The notes beneath the pieces are model-generated. The model was not told the DNA's origin and did not search any database. It saw only the letters and a program-made list of their open reading frames with translations. 64,000 bases of DNA from Malus domestica (lineage: Eukaryota; Streptophyta; Magnoliopsida; Rosales; Rosaceae). Within the stretch, counting starts at the first letter, position 1. Each line of letters opens with the position of its first letter. Below, one piece after another: positions 1 to 11,751 of the stretch. The position numbers were made by a program, and so were the translations under genes. Location: assembly GCF_042453785.1 (NCBI RefSeq), contig NC_091674.1:23638001-23702000 (forward strand). Direction: 5' to 3'.

Positions 1-1264
1 CAACCTTCGACCAAAAAAAAGAAGAAAAAAAAAGCAACTCGTCAGTCAACCTCTTCCGTCACAGCCCAATAGCATTGGCCAAACCCACCACTGACGCCAA
101 TCCAACGGTCCAGAAGCGGCGGTGACGATGCCGTTGAGGGACAACTGCAAGATTACCCCCGAGTTCGGGAGAAAGACCAGGACAATTGGGAACTTTCGCT
201 TTCGTACCTGTCACTGAGAAACTCTAATAAAGGAGGCGTATACGTCAAAAGAAGGTGGGTCCTGCTTCCAGTCGGTCGGAGGGAAGGTGGGACCCGAATT
301 TGGCTCAAGTCCCGATTATTATAACCTGATTTTTCGGCCGAGCCGGGTACTCTGACTAGTTGTTTCTTCACTTGCTTTCTAGCTACTTGTGTTGCACGCG
401 GTAGTTAAACAAACGGCGCGGACCATGTCAGCGTTTCCCTTCACGTTTCTAACCAAATTCCTTATTTAGTTTGTGTTAGATAAAATGTTTACATCTTTTC
501 CGGGTTAATTTGAAATTGTGGTGTTTAAAAAAAAAAAGTTTATTAAAAAATTTAGAACATCAGCTAAAAACAAGTGTTTTTTTTAACTACTATTAATGAT
601 AGTAGAAAAGCATAAAAAAACAGAAGTAGGGTCTACCATACTTCTAAAAAAATAGTTTTTTTTTAATGACAAGTATACTTTTACATATTTAACAAAATTA
701 GAAATTTGTCCCTACATTATTTTATTTGACCATTATTATATTACATTAAATACCATATCATTTCTAGTCACTTAACATATTTATAGCAATTTATATAAAA
801 ATTTACCACACTCAAACACTTTTTTTCTGTTAAAATCACTTTTACACAGAACATTTTACTAAATATTCAACAACTTTATTTTACAACTATTTATACTCAC
901 AACACAATATAAGCAATTTTTTTTTAAAAAAAGCACAACAATATCAAGGTAACTCTAACTTGGAGAATAAAATAGATAACAGACTTAACAGTAGCCTAAT
1001 CCAAGTCAGTTAAAGGCGCGTGAAATTACGGTCGGCAGTTGCGTGTACGCCGAAGCCGCCGGTCAAATTCCACATCACCTCCCCCACTATTTCTTCTCCT
1101 CCGCCACCACCTCCCCTGCTGTCGTCGTTTACTTGCTCCAACATTTCCCCACACACACACTCTCTCTCTCTCTATCCTACGTGTAAACCCTAAAAAGCAA
1201 ACCCCCAAACTCTCCATCTCTCTCTCTCCTCACTTTCTCTCTCTACACAGAGCGAGCAGAAGCC
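1..1264. other. Intergenic DNA and 5' leader of the armadillo gene
   Basis: No gene is recognisable here. The first 400 bases are GC-richer and could hold exons of a neighbouring gene running off the window, but nothing can be assigned. From about 480 to 1000 the DNA is very AT-rich with homopolymer runs. Just upstream of the armadillo start codon, about 1150-1173 holds a CA/CT microsatellite and about 1217-1250 another CT-rich tract. Pyrimidine-rich leaders like this are common in plant 5' UTRs, so this part is probably promoter and 5' UTR. Confidence 0.5.
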
Positions 1265-2932
1265 ATGAAAGAACCAGAGAACGACCCAATCGAATCGTCG
1301 ACCCAGCTTATCTCTTCCCTCCACGACCAAATCCCACTCATCCAAAACTTCAAAGGTAAATGGGCCTTAATCCGGGCCAAACTCTCGGAGCTCCAGGCCC
1401 AGCTCGTCGACTTCGCCGACTTCCCAACCTCCACCTCCCACCCCCTCTCCCTCCACCTCCTCCTCTCCATCTCCCTAACCCTCAGCGACGCTGTTTCGCT
1501 CTCCCTCAAATGCCAGACCTCCAATCTCTCCGCCGGCAAGCTCCGCACTCAGAGCGACGTCGACTCGATCCTCGCCCGCCTCGACCGCCACGTCGCCGAC
1601 GCCGAAATTTTGATCAAGAGCGGCGTCCTCCTCGATTCCGCTGTCTCGTCCGCCGGCAGCTCCTCCTCTAAGAGGGAGACGGTCCGGGCCGAGTGTCGGA
1701 ACCTGGTGACTCGGCTCCAAATCGGAGGCGCTGAGTCGAGGAACTCGGCAATGGAGTCGCTTTTGGGGCTTCTGCAGGAGGACGACAAGCACGTGATGAT
1801 CGCCGTGGCGCAGGGGATTGTTCCAGTGCTTGTGCGGTTACTCGATTCGAGCTCAATCGTAACCAAGGAAAACGCCGTTTTCGCGATATCGATAGTGTCG
1901 ATGGTGGAGAGCAGCAAGCACGTCTTGATTGCGGAGGGTTTGTCGCTATTGAATCACCTGATGCGGGTGCTCGACTCGGGAAGTGGGTTTGCGAAGGAAA
2001 AGGCTTGTTTGGCGCTTCAAGCTCTGAGCTTTTCGAAGGAGAACGCGAGGGCAATTGGGTCCAGAGGTGGGGTTTCGTCGCTCTTGGACATTTGCCAGGG
2101 CGGCACGCCCGGCTCGCAGGCTTCGGCGGCGGGTGTGCTGAGAAATTTGGCTGGATTTGCTGAGAATCAAGAGAATTTCGTGGAGGAAAATGGGGTTGGT
2201 GTGCTTTTGGGGCTTGCCAGTTCTGGGACGGCTTTGGCGCAAGAGAATGCGATTGGGTGTTTATGTCATTTGGTTTCTGGGAGTGAAAGTTTGAAGCTTT
2301 TGGTTGTTAGGGAAGGTGGGATTGAGTGCTTGAAGAATTACTGGGACTCTGGCTGGAACAATAACAATCGAAACCTTGAGGTTGCAGTCGAGTTCTTGAG
2401 GCACTTAGCTTCTTGTTCTCCGATTGCTGAAGTGCTTGTTTCAGATGGGTTTGTAGCTAGGCTTGTTGGGGTGTTGAGTTCTGGTGTGTTAGGAGTGAGA
2501 ATTACAGCAGCTAAGGCTGCTTATGAACTCGGGTTTTGCTCAAAAACTCAAAAGGAGATGGGTGAGTGTGGCTGCATTGCCCCATTGATCAAAATGTTGG
2601 ATGGTAAAGCTGTTGAGGAGAAAGAATCGGCTGCGAAGGCCTTGTCGGTGTTGATTTTATACACTGGTAATCGAAAGATTTTTAAGAAACATGGGGGTGG
2701 AATTGTGAGTTCAGTTCAGCTTTTAAACCCATCAGTTCAGAATTTGGATAAGAAATATCCTGTTGCCTTATTGGCATCGCTTGCACATTCAAAGAAATGT
2801 AGGAAGCAAATGATTGCTGCCGGTGCTTGTCTACATTTGCAGAAACTCGTCGACTTGGAAGTAGAGGGGTCTAAGAAGCTTTTGGAAAGCCTCGGTCGGG
2901 GTAAAATTTGGGGTGTTTTTGCCAGATCTTGA
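1265..2932 (+). CDS. Armadillo (ARM) repeat protein, intronless, 555 aa
   Basis: The frame runs without introns from an ATG behind a CT-rich leader to a TGA. The N-terminal 120 residues or so are helical and Leu/Ser-rich, resembling the non-ARM N-terminal regions of plant armadillo proteins. From about residue 140 to 540 there is a series of about 40-residue units with the ARM pattern, for example GIVPVLVRLLDSSS, GGVSSLLDICQGG, GFVARLVGVLSSG and GCIAPLIKMLDGKAVEEKES. There is no U-box, F-box or kinase domain and no signal peptide. Length and architecture match plant ARM-repeat superfamily proteins often labelled vacuolar protein 8-like. The ARM solenoid is a protein-binding scaffold; the partners cannot be told from sequence. 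The first kilobase of coding sequence is much GC-richer than the rest, as often seen in intronless plant genes. Confidence 0.9.
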   Translation: MKEPENDPIESSTQLISSLHDQIPLIQNFKGKWALIRAKLSELQAQLVDFADFPTSTSHPLSLHLLLSISLTLSDAVSLSLKCQTSNLSAGKLRTQSDVDSILARLDRHVADAEILIKSGVLLDSAVSSAGSSSSKRETVRAECRNLVTRLQIGGAESRNSAMESLLGLLQEDDKHVMIAVAQGIVPVLVRLLDSSSIVTKENAVFAISIVSMVESSKHVLIAEGLSLLNHLMRVLDSGSGFAKEKACLALQALSFSKENARAIGSRGGVSSLLDICQGGTPGSQASAAGVLRNLAGFAENQENFVEENGVGVLLGLASSGTALAQENAIGCLCHLVSGSESLKLLVVREGGIECLKNYWDSGWNNNNRNLEVAVEFLRHLASCSPIAEVLVSDGFVARLVGVLSSGVLGVRITAAKAAYELGFCSKTQKEMGECGCIAPLIKMLDGKAVEEKESAAKALSVLILYTGNRKIFKKHGGGIVSSVQLLNPSVQNLDKKYPVALLASLAHSKKCRKQMIAAGACLHLQKLVDLEVEGSKKLLESLGRGKIWGVFARS

Positions 2933-5740
2933 CGATAGGAGACACGACGAATGCTGAATTTCGGAGTATGGAGGTACATGAAGATGATTCACTGTTCTGT
3001 ATGTACAATAGTTGTGATTACTCTTAGTTTTGGCTTTTGATTTTCCTTTGTATTTTTTTCCAATCTTGTTTATAATTGCTGTTGGTTTATGGTAGAAAAA
3101 TTAAATTAGCTTCATTGTATCTAGTTGTGGTGACCTAACTGGATAGGCATCTAAAGCTTTGTTTTCTCAACAAAAAAGCCAATGATTGATGTTGCTGCCT
3201 GGTTGTGAGTTCTTACTTGTGTTGCTAACATTTACCTGTTTCATTGACTTCACAATCTAGCCAACCATAGTTAGTAAAGATTGAGCCTTATTTAGGGTAG
3301 CGATTTCCGCCCAAGGAGAAAACGGGAGTGCGAAAATCACTACCGCTATTTGACTTAAGAAGGCTGATTCCACATTTATCATTTTCTTGCTGTTATTTTG
3401 TGAAGTAGTTGATACAGGAATTGACAGTTTACCACTCTGTATAATTTATGATCGATTCAAAGCAAGATTTTTGGAATTTTAGATTGGTTTTTAATTGCAA
3501 TTTAATTATTTATTAGAGCGGCTAATTCCAAATTTCATTTGCCGATCCAATTTATGCACTTGGGTTCAATTTTCTCAAATTTCTTGAGTATTGGTCAATG
3601 CATAAAAAAGAAGAAATTTGCAGTTAGGTCACTGCTTACCTAATCACTGATTAATTCTATAATAATTTGGACTTGGAGAACAATTAACAAGAGTGGGGGC
3701 CAGAACCATGTTCTAGATTATTTGCATTACTGTCTCTAATATGTTCCTCCCCTGCAATGCCAATTTCTTGTAATTTGGTATGCCCTATTGGCCACCACCA
3801 CCTTATCATCTTCTTCTGCATTCATCTCTGGTCATTTCAAGTGTCAATCTTTTTGGCTCTTGGGTCCATGTTATCTTTCTGGCGTGATAAGGAGATATAC
3901 AACCGGGGATAGTTAAGAATGTCTCTCCAAGTTGATTTTGTAATTGAATAGCATTTATCGGATTGCCATACAAGTTATTAGGGGTGCAACTCGGGCAGAT
4001 TGGACGGGTTGGATGGTCAACCCAACCCTAACCGAGTATCGCTCACAATTCCGGTTTGGGGGTTCATGCGGGTTTATTCGGGTTTCAATTTGGGTTTGTT
4101 GCCGCAATCACGTAATTTTCAGCTAATTAGATTGTTTAACAGATGTAAATTGTGATGATAGAGTGTAGTTTTGTGGTCAAGAGGCATGTGGTTTTGTTGG
4201 TGGAGCATGTGGTTTTGTTCTATCGGTCGCCCAATTTTGCACTCTTGTGTTGGCGAATCTCCTAAACATATTATTTTCCATATATATTAATACACACACA
4301 TATACAGAGACTCGGAATGAACTAATTTGGAAAGAAAATGACTTATGATTCTGTATCTCTCTCACTTAACCTTTGCTCTGTTGGATTGCTGCTAGTTGGA
4401 AATGAAATAAGACAGGTTGCTAGCTAGCTATATATTCTTCTTCATATTCTTTATCTTGTTATAAAAACATGTAATATTCCCACTTATTCCAAAACAATCA
4501 GAACTCGTGTGTAAAAGGAGGTGAATACTGACGTGATCAATTGACTTAACTCATGTAAGCTCGGTGTGGTTCTTTAGTTGAAAGCGGAAACTCTCTGTAT
4601 TTTGAATTTTTGAGTCTGTAAAAATTGTAATAGATATGGTGTGATTAAAGAGAGGGGTACCAACTAGCAATTGCTGGTGCTCTGAAAGAAGGGACCATAT
4701 TAATATGCTTTGTCAATTTAATGGAGTTTGGGTTGCGGTCTTTTTGAACCTTTCAATGGATGCTGCAGTGCGGCCCATGTGTATCTCTCTATGCATTTGG
4801 TTGTTGTCCAAAATCCAAATGGATAAATACACTCTGCATTTGGTTTTTTATTTTTTATTTATTGACGGCAGAAGAATGGTTAAAGAGGAAAAAATGGTTG
4901 CGGATAGTTGGATAGTTGGTGATGAAGGGCTGTAAGAAAGAAAAAACAATGACTAATGCTAATTAGGTCAACTTTTAGACTCAATTTATAAATTATGTGA
5001 GTTTTATCATCAATAGAAAATAAGGAAAACTAATGAAAAAGTATTTAAATCTTTACATTTTAATAAAAAAACCACACACTAACTTTATTTTAATAATAAG
5101 AACAAAAGATAAAAAATAAAAAAAATAAATAAAAACTTAACAAGGCCACTTGCATTGGGCGAGTACCCACCCCCCCCCCAAAAAAAAAAACCAAATTCAA
5201 ACAGTCCACTTTTTTTCTCTTCCCTTTTGTCCCATCGTCAGCTACATTATTAGTTTTTTTTTTTTGTTGCATAGAATAAGAAAAATACTTCGAATTAAAT
5301 TACATTCTCCTGTTTTGTTTTTGTGGTTTTGTTTTCTAATAGTAGTCATGATGACGAGAAACTTTTCAATGTGCCCAGAACACGAGATGATACACTCCAT
5401 ACAGGTTGCGAGATTCTTATGTTAAAAAATTAATAATATAAAAAATAAAATTTTCCACCACTTATATAATAACACGTGGTATACCATTTGTGTTACGGGC
5501 ACACGGAAAAATTTCTCCAAGATGACACCCAAACTCAAGAAATTGGATGGAGAGCTACATTTATTATTGTAGGTATAGGAAAAAAGTGAGGAAATTTTAA
5601 TTTGGTAATTGAAAACAACTTTTTAAATATAATTACTAAGAACAGAATATTCTCAAGGTTTTGATCTAAAGAGTCACTTCTGGATTCATCGTTTTCGATG
5701 CAATGGGTGCTGACCAAAAAGGGTCTAAGTTTCAAACCTT
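2933..5740. other. Intergenic DNA downstream of the ARM gene
   Basis: The first 200-300 bases are the likely 3' UTR. No coding region can be supported in the rest. A short GC-richer patch at about 3978-4110, opening with AGGGGTGCAACTCGGG and rich in GGGTT/AACCC words, resembles the terminal part of a decayed DNA transposon, but no second terminus or target duplication was found. Around 5170-5190 there is a C-run followed by an A-run. The remainder is plain AT-rich sequence. Confidence 0.5.
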
Positions 5741-5751
5741 ATGAAACCGAA

Positions 5752-6285
5752 CCAAGAATTAAACACTATTTATAAAACTTCACCAATAAGTAGACACTAT
5801 TAATGAAACTAGACCAATAAGTAGACACTATTTATGAAACAGAACCAATAAGTATACACTATTTATGAAACGAAAACAAGAATTAGACATTATTTTGAAA
5901 ACTAAACCAATAGGTGAAAACTATATATGAAACTGTACTATACACTATTTATGAAACTGGAGTAAGAACTAGACAATATTTATAAAACATGATCAATAAC
6001 TAGGCACTATTTATGAAAGTGGACCAATAACTAGACACTATTTATGAAACCGAACCAAGAAAGAGATACTATTAATGAAACTGTACCATATACTATACAT
6101 TATTTATGAAACTGGACCCAATAAATAGGCATTATTTATAAAACATGATCAAGAACTAAACACTACTTATGAAAGTGGACAAAAAACTAGGCACTATTTA
6201 TGAAATTGAACCAATAACTAGTATAGTACCGTTTAGTTTCATAAATAGTGCAGTTTCATAAATAGTGTTCAGTTTCATAAACAGT
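5752..6285. repeat. 31-bp minisatellite, about 15 degenerate copies, ending in inverted units
   Basis: The unit ACACTATTTATGAAAC followed by a variant of GAACCAATAAGTAG repeats with a period of 31 bases where it is cleanest (about 5791-5883). It then degrades with small indels to about 6230. The last 50 bases contain three units in the opposite orientation (GTTTCATAAATAGTG), so the array ends in a head-to-head inversion. It lies about 570 bases upstream of the gypsy element's left LTR. No coding potential. Confidence 0.85.
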
Positions 6286-6852
6286 GTACAGGTCATGCGT
6301 GCGCGTCAGATTTTTTTAAATTGTGTCCTTTTTCATTAAAAATTAAGTTTTTTTTTGTCCTTTTTATTAAAATTTAAGGGGTTTTCATTAAATTTTGATT
6401 TTTTTTAATTAAATAAAGTTATAGCATGATTTTTTTTGTTAAAATAAACTTAGTACAAACCCTTTTCATTAAAGTAAGAATATTAATCAATACTTAGTTA
6501 ATAATTCAATCATCAACAACCACGTTATATGATTTAAATGTGGAGACAATGTTAACTGTTTACATGTGAGAAACCGTTCAGATTAAAAGTTTGGTATCAT
6601 TTTTAAAGTCTAGATAAATGACAATAAAATCTCTGAAATCAAATCTATCACTTTATAAGGTCTTTTATCCTTTTTAAATACTAATTTCACTACACTCGCT
6701 TAAAGGACACCCTACCAATGCCAATGATTTAGGATTAGTTTGAAATTGCTTTTAAAAGAACCCATATGTGCTTTCAAATCACCAAAAACGCTTTTGCTAT
6801 TGTTTAATGGGAACATGGAGTATTTCGTGAAAGAAGCATCTGTTGTATACTT

Positions 6853-7367
6853 TGTTTGTACCATACTTGACCAATCCCGAAACTACTAAGCACCGGTCAA
6901 CGTTATACCGTCAAGAACCCAGAAGAGTTTCCCTCCAACCAGGAGGCCAATCACAGCACGACATGTGTCGACATCAAAAGCCAATCATAGTGCGACACGT
7001 GTCAACATCAGAAGCCAATCACAACACGACACGTGTCAATATCAGAATGAAACTAGAAACTCTCTTCTATAAATAGAGATCATTCTCTCACAATATTTCC
7101 TAATGTCATTTGTACTAAATGATTCACTTGTACTCACTAAAGGAGAGCTTGAACCTATGTACTTGTGTAAACCCTTCACAATTAATGAGAACTCCTCTAC
7201 TCCGTGGACGTAACCAATCTGGGTGAACCACGTACATCTTGTGTTTGCTTCCCTGTCTCTATCCATTTACATACTTATCTACACTACTGACCGGAGCAAT
7301 CTAGCGAAGGTCACAAACTTAACACTTTCTGTTGTACCAAAATCCTCACTGATTTTGTGCATCAACA
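6853..7367 (+). repeat. Left (5') LTR of the Tat-type gypsy element
   Basis: The LTR is 515 bases with TG...CA ends and aligns without gaps to 19460-19974. It contains the promoter described separately. The target duplication TACTT precedes it at 6848-6852. Confidence 0.95.
6946..7075 (+). promoter_or_regulatory. LTR promoter: three 34-bp G-box/CCAAT repeats and a TATA box
   Basis: Three tandem 34-base units start at 6946, 6980 and 7014. Each opens with GCCAATCA (a CCAAT box) and holds a GACACGTGTC-type palindrome, the G-box/ABRE core ACGTG; the first unit has ACATG instead. The array ends about 20 bases upstream of a good TATA box, TATAAATA, at 7068-7075, so transcription should start near 7100. 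The same layout is kept in the right LTR (TATA at 19675-19682), where all three palindromes retain ACGTG. G-boxes are bound by bZIP and bHLH factors in ABA, light and stress responses. Stress-responsive transcription of this element is therefore an inference. Confidence 0.75.
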
Positions 7368-7388
7368 TTTGGCGATGTCTGTGGGAAA
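7368..7388 (+). other. Primer binding site of the gypsy element (candidate)
   Basis: Directly after the left LTR the sequence reads TTTGGCGATGTCTGTGGGAA. Many plant Tat elements have TGGCGCCG here, complementary to a tRNA 3' end such as tRNA-Asp. The match is imperfect, so the primer tRNA is not assigned. Confidence 0.5.
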
Positions 7389-7474
7389 CGACATTTATTT
7401 CCACTCTCTTTAGCTTTGTTAAGCTGGTTTCCACCATTCGTATACTCTCTTTTGACCAGGCATCCCTCTCCAAC

Positions 7475-9141
7475 ATGGTGAGCGAAGGAAGCCACAACAC
7501 ACAGAATGACACCCTTCTTGCACCTAGTGCGAAGCAACGAAAGAAGGAATGAAAGAGGGTTGCTCTTCAAGCTAAAATCGATGAGCTAGAAGCTCAAAAC
7601 AACAAGATAGCAATGAAGAATGAGGTCCTCCAAGAGCAGTATGAGAAGCTCTTTGAGACGCTCCATGAAACTATGCGTACTCAAACATGCGAGCTTGTTG
7701 CCCCTATGGACATCAACCATCATCTGGGTGCCCCCCAACACGGAGGGTAACTTTTCTTCGACATGGATATCCCTGATGAGGAGTGAGCTAATCATCAAAA
7801 CATTGATCAACTTGAGACTTCTCTCAACACAGCTGCTTCGACCCGAAGCAGGAGAAGTGGAGGAAGACACCTCATTGCAGAAGGATTGGAAGGATCGAAA
7901 GCCGTTTATCGTGACTGCCGAGACTTCCTAAAGCAACGTCGAGAGAATCCCCTCCACATATGCTCGAAGATCAATGACCCAAGGGTTAATGAAGGACTCG
8001 GTCCCCTCCCATGACCCAGGCCAGCTGCCAATCTAAGGAAGGAACGACATGTCCTAGAGGAACATGAAGGTACATGGGACTCTAAGATATTCCGACAGAC
8101 TCGCCTTAGAAGTCAGTACGGCGAGTCCAAGGAAAAATCACACGCCCTTGCTCAAACTTTCCTATTTCCAAGAGGCGATGAAGACTTACAAAAGAAAATC
8201 CCAGTGGTACATGACTCCACTCAAGACCCCCTTGTCCTACAGCTCATTGAGGAAGTAAACAAGTTGAAGGCCGAACGTCAGGCCAAGATACCTGACTGAA
8301 ACCAACCCAGGTCTGGCCCTCTCACAAGGAGGATCCTCGACACCCCCTTCAAACGAAGACAAAACAAAAGCTTGGTTTATAACTCTATATTGGAAGGGAG
8401 GACCCAATTGACCACCTTAACCTCTTTGAGTCCACCATGGCATATCGAATGCACACCGACGAAGAACGATGTCTTCTCTTCCCCTCCACCCTCTCTGGCG
8501 GAGCTCTAAACTGGTATTGTCGTCTTTCACTAGAGACAGTAGACTCATTTGAGGAACTGAGGAAATTGTTTATCTCTCAATACATCTTCCAGACCGATCG
8601 TTTTCATTCTGCAGATGACTTGTACACTATTCGCCAGAAGCCGGACGAGTCACTACGAGAGTATGCTGGTCGTTTCAACCATGAGTATTCTCGCTGCGCT
8701 GAGGCAAATGACAAGACCGCCCTCAAGGCCTTCACGGCTGGCCTACGTGATTGTTTCTTTAAGTACATGATCAATGCCAACACCTAAAAGACTTACTCTG
8801 AGGTGATGGCATATGCTTACAACCATGCCTCCGCCGAGGCAAGGACATATCAAGGGAAACCCCCCACAACCACCCCTTATCAGCAAGTAGGGAGTGGAAG
8901 CCAGATCCAACCAAATGAGAAGACCTCGACCTTCCAAACGGCAGCGGTGCCTCCCCCTGCCTCACTTAATACTTTGCCAAGTCAACATACATATCAATCT
9001 CAGGGTAAAAGGAAAGATTTTCATCCTCACCAGTCTCATTTTAGTAAAAGGAGTAAGCGACACTACCGCGATAACCAAGGGTATCACCATGATAATCCCC
9101 GACCCCAGGCAGTCAAGACAGTGGGTCAAAGCACGTGTTAA
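7475..9141 (+). pseudogene. gag of the gypsy element, interrupted
   Basis: An ATG at 7475 opens a short frame that stops after 25 codons (TGA at about 7549). Weak gag-like sequence continues to about 8430 across several frames. The capsid core is clear from 8437 to 8787: it includes LSGGALNWYCRLS and the FRxDR-like FQTDRFHSADDLYTIRQKPD, typical of the retrotransposon gag family. A stop at 8785-8787 interrupts it, and the same frame continues to 9141 with a basic Gln/His-rich tail. The product would form the virus-like particle. At least two stops and one frame change make it non-functional as it stands. Confidence 0.85.
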
Positions 9142-10015
9142 GATAGCCCCTACCCCGAGGTATGAGGCATACACACCTTTGAACGCCACATGCGTGGCCA
9201 TTTACCCCAGCATAGCACACTTGATACCGAAGCCAAAGCCGAGGCACCCAGATTACAAGCCCACGAAGAACACGGGCACGTTTTGCTACTACCACGAGCA
9301 TAAGGGCCATGACGGTGAGAAGTGTATCACCTTTCGTGATCATATTGAAGCTTTGGCACGTGAAGGAAAAATTGATCAATTCCTCTTTCACCCTCCAAGG
9401 GGTAACCGTAACCAATGCCAGGTAAATGTGATATATTCCATAAGTGGTGGCACACCCATATCTAAATCTTCCAACAGAGCCATGAAAAATAGTGAACGAG
9501 CTTTAAGGTCTGGCCACCAAGTGTTTCACGTGGAAGACATCAGGGGAGGTAAGTATCAAAAGCCTAACTGGGATCCAATTTGTTTCTACCCTGAGGAAGA
9601 AAAAGGTATCATTTACCCTCACAATGACCCACTGATCGTGAAAGCTCACATAGCCAACTTTGAAGTACGACGAATCTTGGTAGACATGGGGGCTTCGATC
9701 AATATCATGTTTGCTGAAGCTTTCAGGGCATTTAATGTAGTTGAACACTTGCTCGATCGCTCAATTTCCCCTCTTATAAGCTTCTCCGGTGATATCGTGC
9801 AACCTTTGGGGAGCATACACTTACCTTTCACCATTGGTACATGCCCTTACACAGCTACCATTACCACTAACTTCCTGGTGGTTGATTGCCCAACGACATA
9901 CAATGTCATATTCGGACGCACAAGCATCAATGATCTCAAGGCCATGGTATCCACACATATGTTGTTGATGAAATTTCCAACCCCCTATGGCAATGGTTAC
10001 ATCAGAGGAGATTAA
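9110..10015 (+). pseudogene. gag zinc knuckle and aspartic protease of the gypsy element
   Basis: This frame follows gag in another phase. It carries a zinc-knuckle variant, CYYHEHKGHDGEKC (C-X2-H-X4-H-X4-C, with His in place of the second Cys, a form seen in plant Tat-type gag). A retropepsin-like domain follows: ILVDMGASINIMF is the active-site region and VIFGRTSIND is the conserved flap/C-terminal motif. The catalytic triplet reads D-M-G instead of the usual D-T/S-G. The frame ends at 10015, about 200 bases before the reverse transcriptase frame, with no clean open connection. Confidence 0.85.
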
Positions 10016-10210
10016 CTTGGTGCACGATCATGTTACAACACTTCGGTCAAGCAACAACACATGCATATGCCCAAGGAGACCCTTTATATACATGACCAAG
10101 TCATAAAGACCAGCCCAGACGAAGCCAACTTGGATCTTCACGGTGGCAACAGTTAACCCGACGATCCTCGAGATGACTCTTTCACCCAGCAAGCACAACC
10201 CGCTGAAGAG

Positions 10211-11751
10211 TTGGATAAGGTCTCTATCTCAAAAGATTATCTGGATCGCATGGTGAAGATTGGCACCACCTTGTCACCAACTATTCGGTTGTCATTGATC
10301 TCTTTTTTGCAAGAGAACACTGAGGTCTTCGCCTGGTCATACGAGGACATGCCAGGCATCTTTCCCGATATCATATGTCATCGCTTAAGTATTGACCCCA
10401 AAACCAAGCCAGTGAGACAGAAACGAAGATCTTATGACGCTGAACGGTACGAGGCAATGAAGGCAGAAGTTGAAAAATTCAAAGGTGTAGGCTTCGTCCG
10501 CGAAGTCAATTATCCAATGTGGGTAGCAAATGTTGTCCTTTTTAAGAAGAATCCGACCAAGGAAAGTCTCCTGCTCCAAAAGGTCTTGTGGAGAATGTGT
10601 GTCGATTACACCGACCTAAACAAAGGATGCCCGAATGATAGTTTTCCTCTTCCTCTCATAGACAGACTTATAGACTAAACGGCAGGGTGTGAACTTCTGA
10701 GCTTCATGGATGCTTACTCAGGATACAACCAAATCTTGCTATAAAGTCATGCCCTCCGGACCAAGAACACACAACCTTCACTACTGACAAGGGACTATAT
10801 TGCTATAAAGTCATGCCCTTCGGCCTAAAGAATACAGGAGCAACTTATCAGAGACTAGTCAATTCAATGTTCGCCGAACAGATTGAGAAGAGCATGAAAG
10901 TTTACGTTGATGATATGCTAGTCAAGAGCAAACATGCTGACCAACATATCACCAACCTATCTGAAACTTTCACCATTCTAAAGAGGTATCGAATAAGGTT
11001 AAACCCCAACAAATGTGCTTTCGACGTAGGCTCTGGAAAATTCTTAGGCTTCATGATAAGCCAACGAGGCATTGAGGCTAATCCCGAGAAGATCAAAGTA
11101 ATCATCGACATGAAGGAACCGGTAACTTCAAAAGACATTCAGAGCCTTACTGGCAGGGTGGCAGCCTTAACTAGGTTCATCTCTAAAGCCACAGACAGAT
11201 GTACTCCTTTCTTCAAAGCACTTAAGGGAAGTAAGAAGTACATTACATGGACTGATGAATGTGCTGAGGCATTCAAGAACCTCAAAGACTACATGAGTAA
11301 AGCCCATTTGCTCTCCAAACCTGAGGTTGGTGACACTCTCATTATCTATCTGTCGGTATCGGCTTTAGCAGTAAGTTCTGTTCTCATTCGAAAGGATGGT
11401 AATGTTGAACGACCTGTCTACTACACTAGCAAGGCCTTACAAGATGTGGAGATACGATACTCCAACATTGAGAAATTAGCTCTAGCATTAGTCATGTCTG
11501 CTCGAAAACTTCGCCCTTACTTCCAAGCACACTCCATCATCGTGCTTACCAATCATTATCTTCGACAGATACTCCAAAGTCCTGACACTTCCGGGCGAAT
11601 GATCAAATGGGCGATAGCATTGGGTGAGTTTGACATCTCCTACCAACCAAAGCCAGCTGAGAAAGGCCAAGCAGTGGCAGACTTCATCGCCGACTTCACA
11701 TATCCTGTTGACATTGTTTCTACGCCTAAAGAAGTGGTTTCATTACCCTAG
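10211..11751 (+). pseudogene. Reverse transcriptase and first RNase H of the gypsy element, broken
   Basis: The N-terminal RT half (10211-10678) includes the linker DKVSISKDYLDRMVKIG and the conserved WRMCVDYTDLNKGCPNDSFP. It ends in a stop and then a scrambled stretch at about 10676-10812. The second half (10813-11751), in another phase, opens with MPFGLKNTGATYQRL and carries the catalytic YVDDM box. The connection/RNase H domain follows (VYYTSKALQDVEIRYSNIEK, then YQPKPAEKGQAVADFIADF). An amber codon at 11749-11751 separates it from the second RNase H in the same frame. RT copies element RNA into DNA; RNase H removes the RNA strand. The break in the middle of the palm domain abolishes activity of this copy. 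Confidence 0.9.

Noticed and set aside
153..371. 72-codon minus-strand frame at the window edge
   Set aside because: It begins with a non-ATG codon and matches no family I know. It may be part of an exon of a gene outside the window, but this cannot be shown.
1243..2242. Overlapping minus-strand and other-phase frames across the ARM gene
   Set aside because: They are shadows of a GC-rich, well-supported coding frame and have no protein-like features of their own.
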